From Streptomyces sp. NBC_00271 (lineage in GTDB: Bacteria > Actinomycetota > Actinomycetes > Streptomycetales > Streptomycetaceae), in contig NZ_CP108070.1 in assembly GCF_036178845.1 (NCBI RefSeq), positions 62,001 through 126,000 of the forward strand: a stretch of 64,000 nt of DNA, written 5' to 3'. The position numbers and the translations under genes were made by a program. The stretch's first letter is position 1; each line of letters opens with the position of its first letter. Positions 24,514 to 34,694 of this stretch are shown here, piece by piece. Below the pieces are notes generated by a model that did no database searches, had not been told where the DNA came from, and worked only from the letters and a program-made list of their open reading frames with translations.

Positions 24514-24548
24514 CCTGAGGGGCCGGCACGATGTGCTGGCCCCTCAGG
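24514..24548 (+). terminator. tRNA terminator hairpin
   Basis: CCTGAGGGGCCGGCAC (24514-24529) pairs with GTGCTGGCCCCTCAGG (24533-24548) around a 3-nt loop, directly after the tRNA gene. Confidence 0.8.
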
Positions 24549-25022
24549 CGTGCCCAGCCCGGGGCACGCGGTCGCAGAGCGCGGATAGGCACCTCTGAGG
24601 GAAGAGCAGGGGCGGCCGACGCCACCACGTCAACAACCCCGCTCAGAGACGCGCGGCCTGGGTTGGGAACCCGAAGAACACGCAAGCTCGAAAGGCGGCA
24701 TGCTCTGCTCGCTCCTCTCACCCACGTTCCACGCGGCAAAGGCAAACGCGTGGGCCGCAACCGGCGGGGAGCCACACCCTGGACTCCGTGCCGACCAGCT
24801 GCGCGTCCGGGCTGCCCGCACTCCTGGGACAGCGCCACGGTCGCAACCTGACTGGATCCCACCTCAGGCACCGGGCGCAGCCACCGCAGACACCGGGCAG
24901 CGTGGACGTCGGGGCTGCGCACCGCCGAGCAGCCAGTCGACTGACCGGCGGGCGCCCTCCTGAATGCACGGCTGCTGTCCGGGGTGGTCATGCCCGTGCG
25001 GCACCCCGTGGGAGCGCGCGGG
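24549..25022. other. 474-bp interval without a recognised gene
   Basis: Open frames on both strands lack family motifs. The minus-strand frame that runs from here into the tRNA is an artefact of tRNA sequence. Confidence 0.45.
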
Positions 25023-25232
25023 CTACCGGCCGGTGTCTGCGTACGGGGAGTTGCAGTAGTCGACGCTGTCGATGACCACGCATGCCGTGAAGAGGACGAT
25101 CGGATTGCTCTGGATGTCGGTGGTTTCGCTGCAGGTGTTGTTGCCCTTGAAGTTCGACAGCGTCTGAAGGTTTCCGATCTTGCGGTAGTAGCGGACGGCG
25201 ACCGTAGCCGTGACCTGCTGCGCTGGTTCCCT
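25023..25232 (-). pseudogene. 3' remnant of a secreted-protein gene
   Basis: The minus-strand frame reads VTATVAVRYYRKIGNLQTLS, NFKGNNTCSETTDIQSNPIV, LFTACVVIDSVDYCNSPYAD and stops at 25023-25025. Its three Cys and its many Asn and Ser residues suggest a small exported protein. An in-frame TGA sits just upstream and no start codon is available, so only the C-terminal part remains. The family is not recognised. Confidence 0.45.
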
Positions 25233-25303
25233 TCAGTACGACATCCCTGGTGAGAGGCGGGCTGAGCCGATCGGCGTGACGATGAGGGCGGAGGTGTTTT
25301 CGC

Positions 25304-27628
25304 ATGCCCACCGGTGACGTGCTCCTACTCGTCGATGAGAGTGGCCGGGTGATCGAGTGGGGGCGTCCGGCCGAGGAGCTGTTCGGTTGGTCCGCCGAAG
25401 AGGCCGTCGGCCAGTCCGTGACCGCACTCATGCGTGAGCTCGCCGCTGACGGCAAACATCGGGGGGAAAGCTTCTCGGATGCGGCCGCGGTGCTGGTCAA
25501 GCCGGTGTTGCGGGGTACTTCCGTGGTGTGGCAGATGCTCGCAGCGGGGGACACCATGTCGGGGCAGGACGTGGCGATCTTGAAGGCTGCGTTCACCCAT
25601 TCCCCGGTGGAACTGCACGTCCTCGACAATCAGCTGCGCGTGGTCCGCATGAGCACCGCCACCGGCGGGATGCCTGACACACCAGTGAGGCACCTGCTGG
25701 GCAAGCATTTCACCGAGGCGTGTGAACTCGCGGACTCCGAGGAAGAAACCGCTGTGGCGCAAAGGGTCCTGGAGAGCGGAGAACCGGTCGTGAACCGGAT
25801 CGTCCATTGCATCAAGGCACCAGGCCAGCCCGCGCGTATCCAGTCCGTCTCCTACTTCCGTGTGGAGGACTCTCACGGCAATGTGGTCGGACTGGTGGCG
25901 TCCACGGTCGACGTCACCGAGCGGGAGAACGCACAGAACCGCCTGGCCCTCCTGGACACGGTCCGCACACAAGTGGGGCACCGGCTGAGCGTGATGGATG
26001 TCTGCTGGGAACTGGTGGAGGCGGTAGTGCCAGCCTTCGCCGGCATCGCCGACGTCGAGGTGATCGAAGACGTCGTCCGCGGAGAGGACCCTCCCCTGGT
26101 ACCCGTCCACGGGGACGTCCCACTGCGCCGAGCAGCATTCCAAGGCCCAATCGCGGGTCACCCGCTCGGAGCCGTGCGGCCCCTGCCGGTCGGCACCCCC
26201 TTCTCGGACGTCCTGTCCGACCTTCGGCCGCGCCTCGTGGCGATCGAGGAGGACAGCTCGTGGCTGGCCGCCGACCCGGCCCGAGCCGACGTCATCAGGC
26301 GATCCGGTGCCCACTCCCTGATCGTGGCACCGCTGACATTGCGCGGTCATGCCCTGGGCGTGGTCAGCTTCTACCGCCACCAGCAAGAAGACCCCTTTGA
26401 AGAGGAGGATGTCGCGTTGGCGTCCGCGATGTGTACGCACGCTGCGCTCTGCATCGACAACGCCCGTCAGTTCATGCGCGAGTGGATCATCGCGCGCACC
26501 GTCCAGCGCAGGCTTCTCCCGCACCAACCGGCCACACATTCCACCGTGGAGATCTCCCCACTGCACCTTCCCGCTCCGGAGGGCGGCGGCGCGTGGTCCG
26601 ACGCGATCGCGCTGCCCGGTGCACGGACCGCGCTGATCGTCGGCGACGTGGCAGGCCAAGGCATCGCCGCAGCCATCGCGATGGGACTCCTGCGGACGGC
26701 CGTCCATACGCTCGCCGCCCTGGATCTGCAGCCCGACGAGCTGCTGGCCCGCCTCAGCGACACCGCAGCCCGTCTCGTGGCCGCGCGGGCAACGCTTCCT
26801 CCCACGGATCCCCTCAACCGCGAGCCGCTCACCGCCGGCTGCATCATCGCGATCTACGACCCGGTCGATCTCACCTGCACCATCGCCCGCGCCGGCCTCC
26901 CCGAGCCGGTCGCGGTCTTTCCCGACGGCACCTCGGCCAGCTTGCCCGTTCCCCCAGGCCCCCAACTCGCCGAAACGGGCAACGCCCCTTTCCCCGCGAC
27001 CACCGTCGACCTCCCCGAAGGAAGCACTCTGGCGATGGGCACGGCCGCGCTCGCGGACGCGGTCCTGGCACCATCGGGTCCCCTGCGCCCGCTCCTGGAC
27101 GGCGCCAGCACAAGGCGCCTGCCGGACGTGTGCGACGACATCGCGCACGCGCTCACAGCCGGCCACCCGACCGGCGAGAGCCAGATGCTGCTCGCCCGCA
27201 CGAAGGCGCTGCCCCAAGACCGGGTACTGACCCTCGCTCTGCCTGCGGACCCCGAGGCTGCCCCGATCGCCCGCGCAGCGGCCCGCCGCCAACTGGAAGC
27301 CTGGGGCGTGGACGAGGAAACGGCGTTCACCACCGAGCTCATCGTCAGCGAGCTCGTCGGCAACGCTGTCCGCTACGGCGCTCCGCCCCTGCAACTTCGC
27401 CTCGTCCTGGAGCGGATGCTGACCTGCGAGGTCAGCGACACCGCGGCCAGCGCTCCGCAGGTGAAACATGCCCGCACCATCGACGAGACAGGCCGAGGGC
27501 TGTTCATCATCGCGAGCGTCGCGGAACAGTGGGGCACCCGCTATCAAGCCCGGGGAAAGACCGTCTGGGCTGAGCAACCGGCAGTGGTGTCAGCGGAGCG
27601 CCGGAACGCTGCCGGGCGTCCTGCGTGA
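25304..27628 (+). CDS. PAS-GAF-SpoIIE-type protein with HATPase_c; phosphatase site degenerate
   Basis: 774-residue signalling protein. Two PAS domains (about 1-75 and 90-215), a GAF domain (about 225-390), a PP2C/SpoIIE-like domain (about 400-600) and a C-terminal RsbW-like ATPase (ELIVSELVGNAVRYGAPPLQ, DETGRGLFIIASVAEQWG) are visible. In the phosphatase domain the metal-binding motif GGDWYD is GGGAWSD, and the later TDG motif is missing (LAMGTAALADAV); only GDVAGQG remains. It may have lost phosphatase activity while keeping the anti-sigma-kinase fold. GGAGG lies 9 bp upstream of the ATG. A related gene with an intact phosphatase follows 106 bp downstream. Confidence 0.82.
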   Translation: MPTGDVLLLVDESGRVIEWGRPAEELFGWSAEEAVGQSVTALMRELAADGKHRGESFSDAAAVLVKPVLRGTSVVWQMLAAGDTMSGQDVAILKAAFTHSPVELHVLDNQLRVVRMSTATGGMPDTPVRHLLGKHFTEACELADSEEETAVAQRVLESGEPVVNRIVHCIKAPGQPARIQSVSYFRVEDSHGNVVGLVASTVDVTERENAQNRLALLDTVRTQVGHRLSVMDVCWELVEAVVPAFAGIADVEVIEDVVRGEDPPLVPVHGDVPLRRAAFQGPIAGHPLGAVRPLPVGTPFSDVLSDLRPRLVAIEEDSSWLAADPARADVIRRSGAHSLIVAPLTLRGHALGVVSFYRHQQEDPFEEEDVALASAMCTHAALCIDNARQFMREWIIARTVQRRLLPHQPATHSTVEISPLHLPAPEGGGAWSDAIALPGARTALIVGDVAGQGIAAAIAMGLLRTAVHTLAALDLQPDELLARLSDTAARLVAARATLPPTDPLNREPLTAGCIIAIYDPVDLTCTIARAGLPEPVAVFPDGTSASLPVPPGPQLAETGNAPFPATTVDLPEGSTLAMGTAALADAVLAPSGPLRPLLDGASTRRLPDVCDDIAHALTAGHPTGESQMLLARTKALPQDRVLTLALPADPEAAPIARAAARRQLEAWGVDEETAFTTELIVSELVGNAVRYGAPPLQLRLVLERMLTCEVSDTAASAPQVKHARTIDETGRGLFIIASVAEQWGTRYQARGKTVWAEQPAVVSAERRNAAGRPA

Positions 27629-27734
27629 GCGCGGCAGGGGCTGCCCGCCACGCCGAGCGGCTCAGCGAAAAGACCGCAATACGATGGAAAAGGATCGTTT
27701 GGGCCATCGCTCGAGGATTGTCAGGGAGCGGCAG

Positions 27735-29699
27735 ATGGATACCTGGGACGAATTCCTTCGCTGGGCCACCCCATCGGCTCTTCTGACGCCAGATGGCACC
27801 ATCCACTCCCTCAACGCCCCGATGGCCGCGACGCTGGGCAGGCCGGCGGAGCAGTGCGTAGGTTACGACTTTCTCGACTTGCTGCCCGAAACGCAGCGAG
27901 CCTCGGCCGAGAGCCTGCTGATACACGGGGCCACGACGAAGACGGTCGCGATGCGTGTGCTGGAGTTCTCCGGACCGGACAGAGCGTCCGTGGTCAGCCT
28001 CATCGAAGCCCGGCCGGTGAAGGATCCCGCAAGTCGCGAGCGGCTGGTGTGGGTGCACTCGGTGGACGCGCGAAACGACCCGGGCGGCCTGCTGATCCCG
28101 TTCCGGCTGGCGGCCGCAGCCGCGGACCTCGGCCTGTGGATGTACGAACCCCGGAAGCGCCGGCTGGACTGGCTGGGGGGCGCACCCGCGCTGGCCTCGC
28201 TGTTCCCGCATGCCTCGACGTCCTTGGCCAGGGTGGTCCGGCGGGTTCACCCAGGCGACCGGGAGGCCCTGAGACGGCTCGTGCGCTCGACCGGAGCCCA
28301 GTCCTCCTGGATCAGCCTGCGGTTCCGTGCTGAGAACAACGGGTGGAACCACATCGCCTGCCAGACCCGTCGGATCCAGCTGGGCTATGGCGGCCCTGAA
28401 CAGGTCTTCGGGGTGATCCGCGACGACACCCTCCTCGAGGCGGGCCGACAGAAAGCGCTGGCCACGCTCTGGGCAGAGCGGCAGCGTGCCGACGAGATCG
28501 CCGCCTTCTCCGCCGCCCTGATCACCGCCGCCACGGAGCAGGAACTCCAGCAGGTCGTCCTGACACGGGTCGCCGCGACCTTCGGCGGCACGGGCGCCGT
28601 GCTTACGCTCCTCGACGGTGAGACAGGGCGGCTGCACGCCTCCTCCGATGCCAGGATCGACCCGCGGCAGGCCGACGCCATGGAAGGCGTGTCTCTGGAT
28701 GAATCGCAACCGCTGACCTGTGCGATCCGAACCGGCACGCCGCACTTCATCCCCAATCACGAAGAACTCATACGCGACTGGCCGCAGACAGCCAGTATTC
28801 CGTGGCTCGGCTCCTTCGTCGCCATTTCGATCGCCCCGCTCAGTCCGGTCGGCGACCAGCCGCTCGGGGCCTGGGCGGTGACCTACGACAGCGAGCACCA
28901 CTCGCCCCCGGACGAACGTGCCCTCATGAGTACTCTGGCCGACCTGGCAGGCCAGGCACTCAGACGCATCCGATTGCAGCAGGCCCGCGTCGACCTGGCC
29001 GCGGCGCTCCAGCAGAGCATGCTGCCCACGCTGCCCGAGCATCTCCCGGGCCTGGAGGTCGCCGCCCGCTACCGGCCCAGCCGCGACGGGCTCGACATCG
29101 GCGGGGACTGGTACGACGCCTTCGTGATGCCCGGCGGTGCGGTGGCCCTGGAGATCGGCGACAGCCAAGGACACGACGTGGATGCCGCTGCCTTCATGGG
29201 ACAAGTACGCACCTCCATCCGCGCGATCGCCCCACACGAACCGGAGCCGGCCACCGTGCTGACGCGCACCAACGAACTGCTCGTCACGATGAACGCGGCA
29301 CGATTCGCCAGCTGCACCATGCTCTACATCGGCCCACGCGAAGGACAGGTCACCGGCACCAGCGCAGGCCATGTGCCGTTGCTCTGCATACGCGAGGACG
29401 GCAGCAGCGACATCCGCGAACTGCCGGGCGGTCCGGTGCTGGGAGTCCTGTCAGGCACCGACTACCTCGAGGAGACCTTCACGCTCGAGGAGGGCACCGC
29501 GCTGATCATGGTCACCGACGGTGTGGTCGAAGGACCGGGCCTCACACTGGACGACGGCCTGGAGCGAGCCGGAACACTGGCCGCCCAAGCCCTCCACGAC
29601 GGGCTGAACGCCGAGGCGATCGCTGACCGAATCCTCGACGCCGCGGTCGCGGTGGACCACCTCGACGACGTGGCCGTGCTGGTCATCAGACGCATATGA
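27735..29699 (+). CDS. PAS-GAF-SpoIIE serine phosphatase
   Basis: 655-residue PP2C-type phosphatase of the kind that dephosphorylates anti-anti-sigma factors. It has PAS regions (MDTWDEFLRWATPSALLTPD and about 130-270), a GAF domain (about 290-430) and a complete SpoIIE domain with DIGGDWYDAF, GDSQGHDVDAAAFMG, TDGVVE and HLDDVAVLVI, so all metal ligands are present. The ATG at 27735 has GGGAG 6 bp upstream; an ATG at 27684 lacks a ribosome binding site. It is adjacent to and in the same direction as the 774-residue relative, suggesting paired signal input to a sigma-factor switch. No sigma or anti-sigma gene is nearby. Confidence 0.88.
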   Translation: MDTWDEFLRWATPSALLTPDGTIHSLNAPMAATLGRPAEQCVGYDFLDLLPETQRASAESLLIHGATTKTVAMRVLEFSGPDRASVVSLIEARPVKDPASRERLVWVHSVDARNDPGGLLIPFRLAAAAADLGLWMYEPRKRRLDWLGGAPALASLFPHASTSLARVVRRVHPGDREALRRLVRSTGAQSSWISLRFRAENNGWNHIACQTRRIQLGYGGPEQVFGVIRDDTLLEAGRQKALATLWAERQRADEIAAFSAALITAATEQELQQVVLTRVAATFGGTGAVLTLLDGETGRLHASSDARIDPRQADAMEGVSLDESQPLTCAIRTGTPHFIPNHEELIRDWPQTASIPWLGSFVAISIAPLSPVGDQPLGAWAVTYDSEHHSPPDERALMSTLADLAGQALRRIRLQQARVDLAAALQQSMLPTLPEHLPGLEVAARYRPSRDGLDIGGDWYDAFVMPGGAVALEIGDSQGHDVDAAAFMGQVRTSIRAIAPHEPEPATVLTRTNELLVTMNAARFASCTMLYIGPREGQVTGTSAGHVPLLCIREDGSSDIRELPGGPVLGVLSGTDYLEETFTLEEGTALIMVTDGVVEGPGLTLDDGLERAGTLAAQALHDGLNAEAIADRILDAAVAVDHLDDVAVLVIRRI

Positions 29700-29742
29700 C
29701 GACGCCCTTCGTGAAAGCAGTGCGTTCGAGATCCAGTTCATA

Positions 29743-29767
29743 GCGCGGCAACGTATGGCTGCCGCGC
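29743..29767 (+). terminator. hairpin terminator
   Basis: GCGCGGCA / TGCCGCGC arms (8 bp) around a 9-nt loop, 44 bp after the phosphatase gene. Confidence 0.5.
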
Positions 29768-30003
29768 GTTGCGGGGCGGTCCTTTCCAGGTCATCGGTCG
29801 CCTTGGCTCTCACTGCGGCGGTGCCCGGCTACTGGCGGGTGAGCCCGGCGGGATCGATGTCGACGGGAAACGGTGCGTGGATCCGGGTGGTCGCGCCCCG
29901 TTCTCAATCCATATGCGGCCGTCGCATCCGACCTGCAGCACCGCAGATCAAACGGCCTGCCAACGTAGCAAAACCCGTCGCAATCTACCTGCGGGGGCGC
30001 AGG

Positions 30004-30147
30004 TCAACGATAAGGCGCTCGCAGCAACATCAGTGAGACCTCACAGCCGAAGTCGGCGGCCACCTGCTCGAGTGTCACGTCCGGACCGCGGTTCCTCGCG
30101 ACCCGCGCGACGTCCCCGCGGAACTCCTCGGGATAAGGCTTGGGCAC
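30004..30147 (-). pseudogene. IS3-type transposase OrfA remnant
   Basis: A 47-codon frame from GTG 30147 reads MPKPYPEEFRGDVARVARNR, GPDVTLEQVAADFGCEVSLM, matching the N-terminal helix-turn-helix of IS3-family OrfA. It stops at 30004 after LLRAPYR. The remainder of OrfA and all of OrfB are absent. Confidence 0.6.
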
Positions 30148-30263
30148 AGCGACATCCTTCCGACCCGCCCCACAGGGCAAGCCAGTTCAGATGTCACCCG
30201 GTCGTGCACCAGACCCTCACGTCCGATAGCTTGTCATGCCTTGAGCTGCCGACCTATGTTTCG

Positions 30264-31292
30264 ATGATCATGCGCACATCCCCAATGATCAGCGTCATAG
30301 TCGCCGCTCACGACCTGCAGGGTCAGCTGGAGAGCTGCCTGCGTTCGATCCTGAACCAGTCCTTCCGGGATCTGGAGGTCGTCGCGGTCCTGGACCAGTC
30401 GCCTGAGTGCCCTGCGAACGTGGTGGATGACTACGCTCAGCGTGACGGGCGCGTGTCCGTCGTGCGCTTGAAGGGTGTCGTCGGCATCGGCCGGATACGT
30501 AACGCAGGCGCGGAGCACGCCGCCGGTGATTACCTGCTGTTCCTGGACAGCGATCACATCGTCGGGGGTACAACACTTCAGGCCATGGCCGACCAGCTGC
30601 AAGCTACAGACGAGCCGGACGTTCTTCTCTTCGGGCATACGCGTCTGCATCACCGTCGCTCCTGGCACGGTGCCGCCGCCGAGCTGATTGCCCAGCAGGG
30701 GCGTGAGTCCTTCGCCCCGATCGATCTGCCTGAGTTGTTCGGTGCCCCCGCCTACTCCTGGGACCGCTTGTTCCGCCGCGACATGTGGATCCGGCAGCAC
30801 CTCTCATTTCCCGACGGTCTCTACGAGGAGGTCTCGGCCGTCCACCGCGCCATGCTCGCCGCTGACCGGATCGGCGTTCTGAGATGGAACTGCGTGCAAA
30901 TCCGCCGCCGGCTCACCCAACACCCCGCAGACGCGCCAGGCGGCACCCACTTCGACGTCTTCGCCAGGTACGAAGAGAGCTTCGGTCTGCTGCAGGAGCG
31001 CACCGCCCTGGACGCTCTGGCTCCCTTTCTCTTCACTCGCATGATTCGTCACTACCTCTTCCTTCTCAATCTTGAGGGGTGCCTCTCCCGCGCCGAGCGC
31101 CCGCAGTTCTTCCAACGCGCCAGCGAGCACTACCGCCGATTCCTCCCCGACGGCTACGAGCGCCCCGATGGCCGCGAGGGCGTCAAGTTCCAACTCGTCG
31201 CGAGCGGGATGTACAGCGCTTTCGAGGCCGCCAGGCTCCCTCAGCTCGCACGCGGCTTCGTCTCCCGGGGCGCCACCGTCCGCGGAGGGTAG
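30264..31292 (+). CDS. glycosyltransferase family 2
   Basis: 342-residue GT-A glycosyltransferase. The N-terminal nucleotide-sugar domain reads MISVIVAAHDLQGQLESCLR SILNQSFRDLEVVAVLDQS; the metal-binding DxD is in FLDSDH, and GIGRIRNAGAEHAAGDYLLF is typical. The C-terminal part is helical and resembles the GT2 module often fused to CDP-glycerol glycerophosphotransferases in wall-teichoic-acid enzymes, but here it stands alone. The acceptor is unknown. The ATG at 30264 is used; ATGs at 30270 and 30285 are alternatives. Neighbours are IS remnants, so it may have been carried in by rearrangement. Confidence 0.8.
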   Translation: MIMRTSPMISVIVAAHDLQGQLESCLRSILNQSFRDLEVVAVLDQSPECPANVVDDYAQRDGRVSVVRLKGVVGIGRIRNAGAEHAAGDYLLFLDSDHIVGGTTLQAMADQLQATDEPDVLLFGHTRLHHRRSWHGAAAELIAQQGRESFAPIDLPELFGAPAYSWDRLFRRDMWIRQHLSFPDGLYEEVSAVHRAMLAADRIGVLRWNCVQIRRRLTQHPADAPGGTHFDVFARYEESFGLLQERTALDALAPFLFTRMIRHYLFLLNLEGCLSRAERPQFFQRASEHYRRFLPDGYERPDGREGVKFQLVASGMYSAFEAARLPQLARGFVSRGATVRGG

Positions 31293-31596
31293 CGCAGGCT
31301 GAGCGGCACCGACCGGGACACTCAATGTCAGGACGTGGCCTCACGCCCGTGACACGGCTTCCCGCCGCGCCGACGGGTGAACTCACCGAGCAGCCAGTCC
31401 TGATCCTCGACCTCCTCGCCAAAGTGGGTCTTCAAAGTTGAGCGGTCCTAACTTGTTCGTGGGTTGGACGGGCCATCGTAAGGTCCAGAGGCCCAGAGAC
31501 ACCGGGTATGGCTTTTGAGGGCGTTGTCACGTTGCTGTGTGTGTGGGTGCCTGATGGCGCGTCGGAGCGTGGTGGGGCCCGGGTGCCGGCCTGTGG
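31293..31596. other. interval without a recognised gene
   Basis: 304 bp between the glycosyltransferase and an IS6-type remnant. No coding motif or strong hairpin is visible; part of it may be the outer end of the IS6-type element. Confidence 0.35.
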
Positions 31597-31815
31597 TCAG
31601 GCCGTGGTGGCTGTGGCGACGACTCCGGTGACGTGGTCCCAGACGGCGAAGCGGATGGTCATCTCGGCGCGGTGGTCGGAGGCGGTCATCAGGTGACGGT
31701 GGGGCCGGAAGTGGGGGTGAGATGCCGCTGAATGCGGACAGGAACCGCTGGGCCGCGCCGACGGAGCGGATGCCTTTCATCGCGCGTTCGCGCTGGCGGG
31801 TTGCGATGTGCCGGC
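31597..31815 (-). pseudogene. IS6-family transposase, C-terminal remnant with frameshift
   Basis: Minus strand reads TRQRERAMKGIRSVGAAQRF LSAFSGIS and then, after removing one extra C in the CCCCCAC run, PHFRPHRHLMTASDHRAEMT IRFAVWDHVTGVVATATTA with a stop at 31597-31599. This is the C-terminal end of IS6-family transposases. The catalytic part is absent. The N-terminal part of an IS6-family transposase lies at 55601-55831. Confidence 0.65.
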
Positions 31816-32006
31816 TTCGTGGCAGTGACCCAGCTGGGGATGTACCACCCCATGACAGCCGCGAGGTCGCGAAGTACCACCGCCGTGTCAGTGGCAAGCC
31901 CCCAGCCACAGGCCGACGACCAGCAGGTACACAGTTCTCCCACTCAACCGTGACTGACACGCTCTCACTGACACGAAGCCGACACATCGCACCCAGGAGC
32001 CACGTA

Positions 32007-32342
32007 GAAGCTGTTGTCTTTTCGATTTTGAGCGGTGGCGGTCGAACGCGGATTCCCGGTCGGGTGATCCTGTCGTGGCCAGAGCATGAAGGCGGGGCCT
32101 CCTGAACAGCTCGTGGGTGTCGAATCCATAGAGCAACAGGAGGCCCCTGTGCTGCAGTCTTCCGTGTCGATGGCCGGACGGTCCAACTCGGCCGCTCCAA
32201 CGTGTGATTGCCTCGCGCACGTGTACGGCAACGCGGCCGACCGGCCCGAACGGCAGCGCCGGTACCCGACGGACATGACGGACGCGGAGTGGGCCGAGGT
32301 CCGGCCGCTGCTGCCGGTGCCGGGCTGGATGCGCGGGCGGGC
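32007..32342 (+). mobile_element. left-end remnant of an IS5-type element related to 4964-6624
   Basis: It begins with GAAGCTGTTGTCTTTTCG, the same terminal repeat as the 4.96-kb element, followed by CTTGAG-like sequence. The transposase start is present (SAAPTCDC, YGNAADRPER, MTDAEWAEVRPLLPVPGWMR), then the sequence breaks off at about 32342 next to the repeat-protein gene. No right end is found. Confidence 0.7.
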
Positions 32343-32374
32343 GCTGTGTTCGTTCCTGCGGTCACGGGAGCCCT

Positions 32375-34675
32375 CTAGTCCGCCGACGCGTCCACTGGGT
32401 GGGTTACAGCGCTGGCGATTGCCGCGGTCCAGGGGGGACTTGGCTCGCCGTCAGCGTCCAAGCCGTACGGCCAGCGATCTTTGAGCCCAGTGTGGTTCAG
32501 CTCGCCGGCGTTGACGGCTTGCCGGTCGAGGGCGTCTGCTCCCACCTGGTCGCCTTGAGCGCGACGCAGCTGTGCCAGTGCGATCAATATGCTTGTGTCG
32601 CCCCCAGCACCTGCTTGCTGGGCCAGAACCTCAGCCCCCTCTCGGTCGCCAGTTTCCTCTCGTCGCAAGGCCAGGTCGAAGAGGGCGTTGGTGTCGCCGG
32701 CGTCGGCAGCCTGTTGGGCGAGGGCCTCGGCTTCGGCATGGGCCCCGGCTTCTTCTCGCATACCCGCGAGGTGGGTTAGGGCCGCAGCGAGTCCGGCTTT
32801 GGCCGCGCACTTGTAGAGGGCATCTGCTCGGTCGTGCTCACCGGACTCTTCTCGTCGAAGGGCCAAGTCGAAGACGGCACTTGCGTCACCGGCTTCGGCG
32901 GCTTGCTGCGCGAGTGACTCAGCCCTCTCATGTTCTCCGGCTGCTTCTCGAAGACGGACTAGGTCCACGAGGGCGCTGGTGTCGCCCGCGTCGGCAGCCT
33001 GCCGAGCGAGGGTCTCGGCCTGCAGATGCTCTCCACTTTCCTCTCGTCGCAGAGCGAGGTCGAAGAGGGCGCTGGTGTCGTCGGCGTCGGCAGCCTGTTG
33101 GGCGAGGGATTCGGCTTCGACATGGGCTCCAGCCGCTTCCCGTAGACGTGCGAGGGCTGTCAATGCCGCGACGGAACCGGCCTCGGCCGCACGCTTGTAC
33201 AGCGCCTCCGCTCGGTCACGGTCACCTGAGTGCCCTCGCGCTCTTGCCAGGGACAGCAGGGCCTGTGTGTCGCCGACCTCAGCAGCCCGTTGGGCGAAGG
33301 CCATTGCTCCGTCGTAGTCTCTGGCGTCCTCACGACGGAGAGCAAGGTAGAACAGGGCGCTGGTGTCACCGGTGTCTGCGGCTTGCCCTGCGAGGGCTTC
33401 CGCATCATCGTGGGCTCCGGCTTCCTCCCGTAGCCGAGCGAGGACGACCAGGACGCTCGCGTCGCCGACATCAGCCGCCTCTCGGGCGAGAGCTTCGGCG
33501 TCGGCATGGTCTTCAGCCTCCTCCCGGATCTGCACTAGGTGAGCGATCGCTCTGGCATCGCCGGCGTCGGCTGCCCGACGGAAGAGACGCGCAGCCCGGT
33601 CATAGTCCTCAGCTTCTTCCCTCCACAGCGCGAGGTCGAAGAATGCGCTGTTGTCGCCGGCGTCAACGGCTCGCTGGGCGTACGCCTCCGCTCCCTCATA
33701 ATCGCCGGCTACTTCCCGGATTCGCATGAGGTCGAAGAATGCGCTGTTGTCGCCGGCGTCAACGGCTCGCTGGGCGTAGGCCTCCGCTCCCTCATAATCG
33801 CCGGCTACTTCCCGGATCTGCATCAATCGGAACAACGCTGGGGCACTGCCCGCATCTGCGGCGTTCTCGTAAAGCGCCTCGGCGGCCTCGTGGTCCCCAG
33901 TCTCTGCCCGATCCTCCGCCAGTGCAGTGAGGGCCGGCGCGTCGCCGACTTGAGCAGCACGGGCAGCCAAAGTATCGACCGCGCCAACGTCGCCGGCTTC
34001 TTCTCGGACTCGCGCCAGTGCGATCAGTGCGTGAACGTCTCCCATCTCGGCAGCCTGCCGGTAGACGGCCTCCGCGCCATCGCGGTCTCCAAGCCGCCTC
34101 CGTAGCAGGGCAATGCTGAAGTAGGCGCCGGTGTCCCCCGCTTGGGCGGCTTGCTGGGCGAGGGCTTCAGCTTCGTCATGATCTCCGGCCTCCTCGCGCA
34201 GCCAGACGAGCTTGACGAGAGCCTGGATGTCACCGGCATCAGCGGCCTTCCTGTAGATGGCCTCGGCTGCGTCATGATCCCGAGCACTGGCGCGAAGGAG
34301 TGCGAGGTTATGAAATGCAGTGGCGTCCCCTGCATCAGCGGCTCGCTGGGCAAGTTCCAGAGCCTCCTCATGGTCTCCAGTCCTTGCCCGATGCTGCGCA
34401 AGCGTGATCAGAGCATCGATGTCGCCAGCCTCAGCGGCTTTGCGATAGAGAGCCTCGGCCCCGTCAGATTCCCCAACCGCGGCACGTTGGCGCGCAAGCT
34501 GGATAAAGGCGCTCGTGCTGCCGACCTCACCACTGCGATAGAGGAGGTAGTAGGCCCACTGGAAGCGCGCACGCGCATTGGCTGCTTGAGCAAGCGATCT
34601 GAGGTCTTCGGGCCTTGTGAGGTGTCGGCGGCGGCTGAATCCTGACCCAGTTTGGACGGTCGAGTTCTGACCCAC
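32375..34675 (-). pseudogene. C-terminal 32-residue-repeat part of an IS21-split NTPase protein
   Basis: The current frame encodes 766 residues, but its first 18 come from IS21 sequence. From RHLTRPEDLRSLAQAANARA onward it holds 20 complete and one partial 32-residue helical repeats with the pattern (A/V)xLREEAGDxxxAEALAQQAA then DAGDTSALFxL, close to TPR/Sel1 repeats but with a 32-residue period. Repeats 8 and 9 are nearly identical (IREVAGDYEGAEAYAQRAVD), indicating recent duplication. It ends with a non-repeat tail (DRWPYGLDADGEPSPPW). Joined to 36897-38277 after removing the IS, it forms one 1,207-codon gene, so this half probably lacks its own expression signals. Confidence 0.8.
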
Positions 34676-34694
34676 CGGGTCTGGTTGCCGGTGT

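Noticed and set aside
27507..29372. Minus-strand ORF of 621 codons
   Set aside because: It is antisense to the SpoIIE phosphatase gene, which has clear catalytic motifs in the plus frame.
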